Shown here: one piece after another, positions 7,474 to 15,034 of the stretch | Layout of the letters: every line of letters starts with the position of its first letter | Numbering within the stretch: position 1 is the first letter of the stretch | Assembly: GCA_004144935.1 (NCBI GenBank) | Contig: SDZP01000048.1 | Span: 1-15,034 of the forward strand | DNA: 15,034 nt | Source: Caulobacteraceae bacterium | Lineage (GTDB): Bacteria; Pseudomonadota; Alphaproteobacteria; Caulobacterales; Caulobacteraceae | Reading direction: 5' to 3' | Notes under the pieces: model-generated | The model's input: the letters and a program-made list of their open reading frames with translations, nothing else | What the model was told of the DNA's origin: nothing | Databases searched by the model: none | Translations under genes and position numbers: made by a program

Positions 7474-7919
7474 ATGATCCGCAAGACCCTGCCCGCCATC
7501 GCCGCCGCGGCCCTGCTCTGGCCGATGACGGCCTCCGCCCATTGGCAGTCCACCCGCTGGGACATGACCGTCGATCAGGTGCTGGCCAGCGCCAAGGGCC
7601 GTGTGGTCCACGCCGACACCGGCGACAAGCTGCTCGGCCAGAGCAAGAAACTGGCCGGGATCGTGCCGTTCGAAGGCCGCAGCTACATGGCCGACTTCTT
7701 CTTCTCCGACACCGGCGGCCTCACCCTGGTGCGGCTCAATCCGGTGAGCGCGGACTGTCTGGCGATCATCGACGAGCTGAAGGCCCGCTATGGCGCGTCG
7801 TCCAGCCCGCACAACGGCGACTGGAAGGACCCAAAGACCGGCGACGGGGTCCTGCAGTCGTTCAGCTATCAGTACACCCCCTGCTATACGAGCTATCGCA
7901 AGCCGGGCCTGGTGGCGCG

Positions 7920-7923
<4 letters not shown>
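7474..7923 (+). CDS. Small secreted protein of unknown function
   Basis: A 149-residue protein I do not recognise. It has a signal peptide (MIRKTLPAIA start, likely cleavage after ASA at residue 22). The mature part begins with HWQSTRWDMTVDQVLA, a W-x-M-T-x-x-Q-V pattern common near the start of small periplasmic proteins. There are two cysteines (C95, C137), possibly a disulfide, and aromatic-rich strands (FFFSDTGGLTLVRL, SYQYTPCYTSY) that suggest a beta-sheet fold. GGAGGA four bases before the ATG at 7474 decides the start; an in-frame ATG at 7435 lacks such a site. GCTAGGCT at 7444-7451 resembles a Caulobacter -10 element. Its stop codon overlaps the stop codon of the opposing kinase gene, so the two genes converge with a 4-base overlap. 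Export is well supported; function is not. Confidence 0.82.
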
Positions 7924-10319
<2,396 letters not shown>

Positions 10320-10350
10320 GGACAGTCCCCCTTTGCGTGGAAGGACAGTC
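10320..10350 (-). repeat. Short direct repeat before the kinase start
   Basis: GGACAGTC occurs at 10320-10327 and 10343-10350 (GACTGTCC on the coding strand), 23 bases apart, about two helical turns. The proximal copy lies between the ribosome-binding site and the ATG. Such spacing suits a DNA-binding dimer or translational control, but an 8-base repeat can arise by chance. Confidence 0.3.
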
Positions 10351-10388
10351 TCAGGCGGCGGTTAAGATTGCGTGGTCTGGCGGCCGGC

Positions 10389-11342
10389 CTAGCCCAGCTT
10401 TATCTCGGCCAGGCGCTGCTTGAGGAAGTCGTCGGCGGTGATCGGCGTCGGATACTTGTCGGGATGTTCGGCGTCGACGCGGCCGGGCAGGGTCTCGATC
10501 AGGTGGTCGGGCGCATAGTGCAGGAAGAAGGGCGTCGAGTACCTGGGAACATTGCGCCGCTCGGGCGGCGGGTTGACCACCCGGTGGGTCGTCGAGGGCA
10601 GGTAGTCGTTGGTCGCCCGGGACAGCATGTCGCCGATGTTGACCACCAGCGAGCCGGCCGGCGGATTGATCGGCAGCCAGCGGCCGTCGCGGTCCAGCAC
10701 CTCCAGCCCGCCCTCCTCGGCGCCGAGCAGCAGGGTGATGGCGTTGATGTCCTCATGCGCCCCGGCCCGCTCGTTGGGGCCGTCGAAGCCGGCCGCCGGA
10801 TAGTGCAGCAGCCGCAGGATGGAGTTGCCGTCCCGGACCTGGTCATCGAAGGTGTGACGGTCCAGACCCAGGTAGGCGGCGATGGCCTGGAGCACCTTGC
10901 CGCCCATGCGGTCCAGGACGTTGAACAGCCAGGTCAGCTCCTCCTTGAAGCCCTCCACCTCGGAGACCCACAGGTTCTGCGGCATGGATGCGGAATATCG
11001 GTGGCCGGCCGGCAGCTCGCGCCCGACATGCCAGAATTCCTTGAGGTCGAAATGGGCCGCGCCCTTGGCGGTCTCGACGCCGAACGGCGTGTAGCCGCGC
11101 TGGCCCTTGCCGCCCTCGACGAAGTATTTCTTCTTGTCCGCTTCCGGCAGGGCGAAGAATTCCTTGGCCCGCTGGATGGCGCTGTCGATCTTCTCCTGCC
11201 CCATGCCGGTGTCGGAGATGACCGCGAAGCCATAGCGCCGGAAACTGTCGCCGAGCGCCCTTGAGAAACCGGCGAAGTCGCGCTCGTACTGGGTGAACGA
11301 GACCGGGGCGATGGCGGAGGGGGCGGAAACGGACTGGGTCAT
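10389..11342 (-). CDS. Isopenicillin-N-synthase-family Fe(II) dioxygenase
   Basis: A 317-residue cytoplasmic non-haem iron oxygenase of the IPNS/2-oxoglutarate-dependent family. The N-terminal DIOX_N region is at about 15-125, with FRRYGFAVISDTG (34-46), FFALP and the G-Y-T-P-F-G stretch (83-88). The catalytic jelly roll has the facial triad H196-x-D198 (GAHEDINAITLL) and H253 (STTHRVVNP), and the co-substrate pair R267-x-S269 (PRYSTPFF), which indicates 2-oxoglutarate use rather than a true penicillin-forming synthase. Length and motifs are complete. Bacterial members of this group act on small molecules, amino acids or secondary metabolites; no biosynthetic neighbours are present, so the substrate cannot be named. 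The ATG has only a weak CAGG six bases upstream. It is divergent from the OmpA-like gene (140-base gap) and lies 69 bases ahead of the kinase gene on the same strand. Confidence 0.93.
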   Translation of the reverse strand: MTQSVSAPSAIAPVSFTQYERDFAGFSRALGDSFRRYGFAVISDTGMGQEKIDSAIQRAKEFFALPEADKKKYFVEGGKGQRGYTPFGVETAKGAAHFDLKEFWHVGRELPAGHRYSASMPQNLWVSEVEGFKEELTWLFNVLDRMGGKVLQAIAAYLGLDRHTFDDQVRDGNSILRLLHYPAAGFDGPNERAGAHEDINAITLLLGAEEGGLEVLDRDGRWLPINPPAGSLVVNIGDMLSRATNDYLPSTTHRVVNPPPERRNVPRYSTPFFLHYAPDHLIETLPGRVDAEHPDKYPTPITADDFLKQRLAEIKLG

Positions 11343-11482
11343 GGAAACCTGGCGAGCCTGTGGGCCCGGGTTTCTACACCAGCCCGCCCGTCAGCGAAAC
11401 TCCGGCGCCGCCGGCCCATCCGTCGGAACCTCGACACAGGTGAGCCGTTGCGGCGGTCCAGACCTATCTTGAGGACAACACC

Positions 11483-12160
11483 ATGATCCGCCGCGCCTTG
11501 ACGCTCGCCACCTGCCTGACCGCCGCCGCCGCCCTAGCCGCCTGCACCACCACCGACCCCTACACCGGCGAGGTCGTGCGCGATAACACCGGCACCGGCG
11601 CCATTGTCGGGGCCATCGGCGGCGGCCTGCTGGGCTACCTGACCAACACCAACGACAGCGAGCAGGGCCGCAAGAACGCCCTGCTGGGCGCCGGTGTCGG
11701 CGCCCTCGGCGGCGCGGCCGTCGGCAACTACATGGACCGCCAGCAGGCCGACCTGCGCCGGGAGCTGGCCGACAGCGGCGTCACCGTGACCCGTGACGGC
11801 GACAACCTGGTGCTCAACATGCCCAGCGACGTCACCTTCGCCTCCGGCAGCGAAAGCCTGCAGCCGCAGTTCTACGACACGCTGGACGATGTCGGCCGGG
11901 TGCTGCAGGCCTATCCCTCGACCCTGATCGACATCACCGGCCATGCCGACAGCGACGGGGCCGACGACTACAACCTGGCCCTTTCCGAGCGCCGGGCGCG
12001 GTCGGTAGCCGACTATCTGGTGCAGAACGGCCGCTTGAACCCCAATCGTGTCGCCCTGGCCGGCCGCGGCGAGCGCGATCCGATCGCCTCCAACGCCACC
12101 GCCGCCGGCAAGGCGCAGAACCGCCGCGTCGAGATCCTGATCCGCCCGCTTCGCGGCTGA
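11483..12160 (+). CDS. OmpA-family lipoprotein with glycine-zipper domain
   Basis: A 225-residue outer-membrane lipoprotein of the YiaD/Pal-like type. The signal peptide ends in lipobox L18-A-A-C21, followed by TTTD. With no Asp at +2 after Cys, outer-membrane sorting is expected. Residues about 37-85 form a glycine-zipper segment (GAIVGAIGGGLLGY, then GAGVGALGGAAVGNYMD). The OmpA C-terminal domain (about 105-222) has VTFASGS, TGHADSDGADDYN (152-164), the LSERRA segment (167-172) with R171 as the likely peptidoglycan (diaminopimelate) contact, and NRRVEI near the end. It likely tethers the outer membrane to peptidoglycan. GAGGA seven bases upstream supports the ATG. The DUF1003 gene follows after 60 bases in the same direction. 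The family is secure; a specific cellular job beyond envelope anchoring is inference. Confidence 0.94.
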   Translation: MIRRALTLATCLTAAAALAACTTTDPYTGEVVRDNTGTGAIVGAIGGGLLGYLTNTNDSEQGRKNALLGAGVGALGGAAVGNYMDRQQADLRRELADSGVTVTRDGDNLVLNMPSDVTFASGSESLQPQFYDTLDDVGRVLQAYPSTLIDITGHADSDGADDYNLALSERRARSVADYLVQNGRLNPNRVALAGRGERDPIASNATAAGKAQNRRVEILIRPLRG

Positions 12161-12220
12161 CCGGAGTCTGTTCGGTTCAGGGGCGGGCGGTGCTAGCTTC
12201 CGGGCAACCGGAGATAGCCC

Positions 12221-12763
12221 GTGAAGCCCGCCCCCATGACCTGTGACGAAGCCGCCCGGAAGTTGCTGGGCCGGCCGGCCGACGACCTCAGCGAACTGGA
12301 GCGGACCGTCATCGAGCGGATCATCGCCCGGGGCGCCATCTCCCGCGATCTGTCGGCGAACGACGAGGACCAGCCGTTCGGCCAGTGGCTGGCCGACCGC
12401 GTGGCGGCGGTCGGCGGCAGCTGGGGCTTCATCATCGCCTTCGGGGTGATCCTCATCGGCTGGATCATCGTCAATCTCTGGGCCCTGGGCGCCGCCGGGC
12501 TGAAGCCCTTCGACCCCTACCCCTTCATCTTCCTCAACCTGATGCTCTCGATGCTGGCCGCCATTCAGGCGCCGATCATCATGATGAGTCAGAACCGCCA
12601 GTCGGAGAAGGACCGCGAGGCGGCCCGTCATGACTATGAGGTCAACCTCAAGGCCGAGCTGGAGATCATGGCCCTACACGAAAAGCTCGACGCCCTGCGC
12701 GACCACGACCTGGCCGAGCTGATGAAGCAGCAGATCGAACTCCTGAAGCGGATGAACAGCTGA
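12221..12763 (+). CDS. DUF1003 inner-membrane protein (GTG start)
   Basis: A 180-residue protein of the DUF1003 family, of unknown function. A soluble N-terminal part (1-65, with a Cys at 8) precedes two membrane helices (about 69-88 and 100-122). The linking and second-helix motif FDPYPFIFLNLMLSMLAAIQ (97-116) and the following QNRQ.EKDR are the family signature. The C-terminus (about 140-178) is a charged helix, likely coiled coil (LKAELEIMALHEKLDAL). GGAG seven bases before GTG 12221 favours that start; an in-frame ATG at 12236 lacks a ribosome-binding site. GCTAGCTT at 12192-12199 resembles a Caulobacter -10 element and GAGTC at 12164-12168 is a GANTC methylation site. The gene meets the M48 protease gene tail to tail with three bases between stop codons. 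Confidence 0.92.
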   Translation: MKPAPMTCDEAARKLLGRPADDLSELERTVIERIIARGAISRDLSANDEDQPFGQWLADRVAAVGGSWGFIIAFGVILIGWIIVNLWALGAAGLKPFDPYPFIFLNLMLSMLAAIQAPIIMMSQNRQSEKDREAARHDYEVNLKAELEIMALHEKLDALRDHDLAELMKQQIELLKRMNS

Positions 12764-12766
12764 AGC

Positions 12767-14653
12767 TCAACCGCCCCAGGGAAGCCGGGATTTGATCTTG
12801 TCCGGCAGTCCGGGAATGCCCTTCTTGCCCGCCGCCTCTGCCGGGGCCCAGCCGAAGGGCTTGAGCCTGGCCTGATCGGCCGGCAGCGTCTGCTTGAAGT
12901 CGACGTTGAGGGCGGCGGCCTTGCAGTCGACGATCAGCAGCTGCCGGTTGGTCGCCTTGCAGGCGGCCAGCGAGGCTTCGGCCTCGTCATACCGCCCGGA
13001 GCGGACCTGCACGATGATCTGCGACGGCAGGAAGTAGGGCTTGTCCTTGAACAGCCGCAGACCCTCGGCGAGGACGGTCCTGGCCTGGGGCAGGCGGCCA
13101 TTGGTGGCGTAGAACCGGATGGTTTCCCGGAACAGCAGCGGCGAGGCATTGGGCCGCTTGCGGGCGATCTCCAAATGCGCGACGGCGCCCGGAATATCGC
13201 CACGGGCCGACGCCACCTGATAGGCGATCTGGCGGATGAAAGGCTCATCCCTGAACGGACCTTTCAGGACGATGTCGATCTGCGCCCTGGCCTTGTCCTT
13301 GTCCGGCGGCGAGGCCAGCAGGGCATCCTCGGCGGCAAGCGCCGCCCGGGTCGCGGCGATGCCCGCGGCGACTTCCGGCAGGGCCCGCAGCGCGTCGGTT
13401 CGGGTCGTCGTCGCCTCACGGTCCTCCGGCAGCAGGCCGCCATCGACGTAGGCGACCTTCAGATACTTGCCGATGCCGTCCCGCCGGGCCTTGGCCGAGC
13501 GATGGTTACGGCCCGAAATCTCGATCATCACCTTGCGGACGCTCTCGTAGACACTCTTCTTCAGGGTATCGACGACCGAGCCGAAACTGCCGGCCAGGTC
13601 GCCCTGCTTGACGGCGCTCTCGAAGCGGGGGTCCTTGAGCACCTTGTCGGCGCGCGCCTTCATGTTGGCCTGGGCCGTTTCCAGCCGCTGCTGCATGGTC
13701 TTCTCGGTCGCCTCGAACATGTCGACCGTATTGATGTAGCGGGGCATGCGGCCGGCCAGGAAGGCGGCGTCCAGCCCCGCGGCGTCGGCCTCGTCCTCGC
13801 GGCCACGGCCGAACACCGGCTGGATCGAGCGATCCATCATGAACCGCAGATGCTGCTCGCCCTGCTGGGCGTCCTCGTAGGACTGTTTCAGATCGACGGG
13901 GAGGTTCGGCACGGCCTGGGCGTAGTTGATGCTGCTGGCCAGTTGCGCGCCCTTCTCGGCCTGGCCCATCAGCCGGGTCAGCGAACGGCGCTGCTCCTCG
14001 GCGGCCTCCTGGCTGCGGAAATGGTCGAGGGCGATGTGGGCGTACTCGTGGCCCAGCAGGAAGTAGAGGTCGCTGTCGGTGAGGTCCTCGGAGATCGTCC
14101 CTTCCGCGTTCAGGAAGACGCCGACGGCGACGGCGATCGTGCCATCGCTGGTGGCCGTGGCGTTGTAGTCGAGGCTGGCGACCATCCTCACCCTGACCGG
14201 CCGCACACCCTTGTAGGGCCAGGCGCGGGCGATCTCGTCGACGATGGCCTGCAGCTGGGCCTCCGTCTTCGGCATCGACAGCAGTTCCGAGCTCAGGCTG
14301 CCGGCGGTATCGGCCTGGATCGCGGTGTTGATGACCTTCGGATCGTTGCGGGCGATCGCCTCCGCCTGGGCCTTGAGGGCCGCCGCGTCGGCGATCTGGC
14401 GGGCGACGGTTTCGGGCCCGCAGGCGTAGGGACCGCCCTTGCCGCTGATCGAGAACTGGTCGGTCACCGCCTTCACCCCGCCGCCGAGGAAGCCGAATGT
14501 CTTGTCGATCACGTTCTTGTCGGGCGCCGCCAGGGCCGCCTGGCCGACCACCGCACATCGGGCCGTCAGCGCCGGCGCGGGCTGGGAGGCGGCGTGACCG
14601 GCGATGAGGACCAGGGCCGGAGCAGCGACGACGATCAGGCGGCGAGGGCTCAT
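12767..14653 (-). CDS. Secreted M48-family metalloprotease with helical-repeat C-terminus
   Basis: A 628-residue periplasmic zinc protease of family M48. The signal peptide spans residues 1 to about 23 (MSPRRLIVVA start, AASQ cleavage). The zinc motif is HEYAH (H202, E203, H206), with E286 of REDEADAAGLD as the likely third ligand. There is no further membrane span, unlike HtpX, so it is closer to the BepA/periplasmic M48 class. A 70-residue helical stretch separates the two motifs. After 320 come coiled-coil-like helices and, from about 450, helix pairs that look like TPR repeats (DIPGAVAHLEIA, GRLPQARTVLAEGLRLF, GRYDEAEASLAACKA). The tail is Pro/Gly-rich. The ATG at 14653 overlaps the stop of the upstream gene (ATGA), which decides the start over a longer in-frame extension with no signal peptide. 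By analogy with BepA it may degrade misfolded outer-membrane proteins (inference). Confidence 0.93.
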   Translation of the reverse strand: MSPRRLIVVAAPALVLIAGHAASQPAPALTARCAVVGQAALAAPDKNVIDKTFGFLGGGVKAVTDQFSISGKGGPYACGPETVARQIADAAALKAQAEAIARNDPKVINTAIQADTAGSLSSELLSMPKTEAQLQAIVDEIARAWPYKGVRPVRVRMVASLDYNATATSDGTIAVAVGVFLNAEGTISEDLTDSDLYFLLGHEYAHIALDHFRSQEAAEEQRRSLTRLMGQAEKGAQLASSINYAQAVPNLPVDLKQSYEDAQQGEQHLRFMMDRSIQPVFGRGREDEADAAGLDAAFLAGRMPRYINTVDMFEATEKTMQQRLETAQANMKARADKVLKDPRFESAVKQGDLAGSFGSVVDTLKKSVYESVRKVMIEISGRNHRSAKARRDGIGKYLKVAYVDGGLLPEDREATTTRTDALRALPEVAAGIAATRAALAAEDALLASPPDKDKARAQIDIVLKGPFRDEPFIRQIAYQVASARGDIPGAVAHLEIARKRPNASPLLFRETIRFYATNGRLPQARTVLAEGLRLFKDKPYFLPSQIIVQVRSGRYDEAEASLAACKATNRQLLIVDCKAAALNVDFKQTLPADQARLKPFGWAPAEAAGKKGIPGLPDKIKSRLPWGG

Positions 14654-15000
14654 TGCCGGTTGCACTTCTCGTTGGCCCCGGCCGACCCGGCGGTGACGGT
14701 GCTGACCGTGTTGGCGGCCATCTCCTTGCACTCGATCTTCTTCTTCGGCCGGCTGACGAAGTAGGACTTTCCGTCCGTCCCCTTGATGGTCAGGCAGCCC
14801 TTCTTTTCGGCGGTGATCGGCTGGTTGTTGACCGTCGCCAGCGGGACCTTGCCGCTGTCGATCATGCAGTTGTCGTCGGTGAAGCGCGTCACCTTGGCCT
14901 CGGGCGCGAACTTGGCCGTCTCCTGCGCGGTGAGGCCGGGGGTGGCGAACAGCAGGGCGGCGGCGGTCGCGCCGGCGATGGAAAAAGTCCTGAGGGTCAT
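14650..15000 (-). CDS. Small secreted four-cysteine protein, coupled to M48 protease
   Basis: A 116-residue exported protein I do not recognise. Its signal peptide is MTLRTFSIAG... with likely cleavage after LTA near residue 25. The mature part (about 90 residues) has four cysteines (45, 69, 91, 113), enough for two disulfides, and a lysine-rich stretch RPKKKIEC (84-91). Strand-like segments alternate with turns. The ATG at 15000 has AGGCCAGGAC just upstream, visible up to the window edge. The last four bases of the gene (ATGA) are shared with the start of the M48 protease gene, so the two are one transcription unit and translationally coupled. That suggests a shared periplasmic role, for example inhibitor, chaperone or adaptor of the protease; this is inference from position only. 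Confidence 0.85.
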   Translation of the reverse strand: MTLRTFSIAGATAAALLFATPGLTAQETAKFAPEAKVTRFTDDNCMIDSGKVPLATVNNQPITAEKKGCLTIKGTDGKSYFVSRPKKKIECKEMAANTVSTVTAGSAGANEKCNRQ

Positions 15001-15034
15001 GTCCTGGCCTCGTTAGCGTCTGGCGGTGGAAGGT

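Noticed and set aside
4811..7565. Long minus-strand frames opposite paralogues 2 and 3
   Set aside because: No recognisable domain or ribosome-binding site; the amino-acid bias matches antisense reading.
10389..11342. True isopenicillin N synthase and thus a beta-lactam pathway
   Set aside because: Neighbouring genes lack any peptide synthetase or related enzyme, and the H-D-H plus R-x-S motifs occur across the wider oxygenase family.
11448..11470. TTGCGG and TATCTT, 11 bases apart, upstream of the OmpA-like lipoprotein
   Set aside because: A start from this -10 would fall beyond the GAGGA ribosome-binding site at 11471-11475, so the gene could not be translated normally.
13175..14764. 529-codon plus-strand frame opposite the M48 protease
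   Set aside because: Low-complexity shadow with no motif; the opposing strand has signal peptide, HExxH and the ATGA overlap.

Overview
The window is GC-rich chromosomal DNA (my estimate, about two-thirds G+C). Its gene content and codon style fit an alphaproteobacterium, most likely Caulobacterales (Caulobacter, Phenylobacterium or a relative). Supporting signs are the GC-rich palindromic intergenic repeat with a CTCGATGGGGG core, several TadG-type von Willebrand proteins, a hybrid kinase of the order's usual style and many secreted proteins with Ala-rich signal peptides. The genus is inference; there is no rRNA or other marker.

Layout, left to right. Bases 1-125 hold a perfect 36-bp inverted repeat followed directly by a second perfect hairpin. 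At 189-2021 is a secreted M2 (angiotensin-converting-enzyme-like) peptidyl-dipeptidase with its zinc and ACE-type substrate residues intact. A nested palindromic repeat (2032-2182) separates it from three tandem TadG-like genes (2300-3829, 3908-5782, 5850-7406). Each has an N-terminal TadE/TadG-type membrane anchor, a secreted vWA domain with a readable MIDAS, and the same C-terminal tail. The outer two are close paralogues. The middle one differs: two tandem repeats resembling E1-FCCH/phage-tail modules are inserted into its vWA domain. A small secreted protein of unknown function (7474-7923) follows and meets, tail to tail, a large GAF-PAS-PAS hybrid histidine kinase on the minus strand (7920-10319). 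Upstream of the kinase, on the same strand, lies an isopenicillin-N-synthase-family Fe(II)/2-oxoglutarate-type oxygenase (10389-11342).

The right third holds a glycine-zipper OmpA-family lipoprotein (11483-12160), a DUF1003 inner-membrane protein with a GTG start (12221-12763), and a minus-strand two-gene operon. In that operon a small secreted four-cysteine protein (14650-15000) overlaps, by ATGA, a secreted M48 metalloprotease with a long helical, probably TPR-like C-terminus (12767-14653).

The common theme is the cell envelope: nine of the eleven genes encode exported, lipidated or membrane-anchored proteins. No tRNA, rRNA, CRISPR array, insertion sequence, transposase or integrase was seen. 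All gaps between genes are under 300 bases and are described where they hold anything. The most interesting items are the FCCH-like insertion in the middle TadG-like protein, the TadG triplication with a conserved tail, and the coupled four-Cys protein/M48 protease pair.
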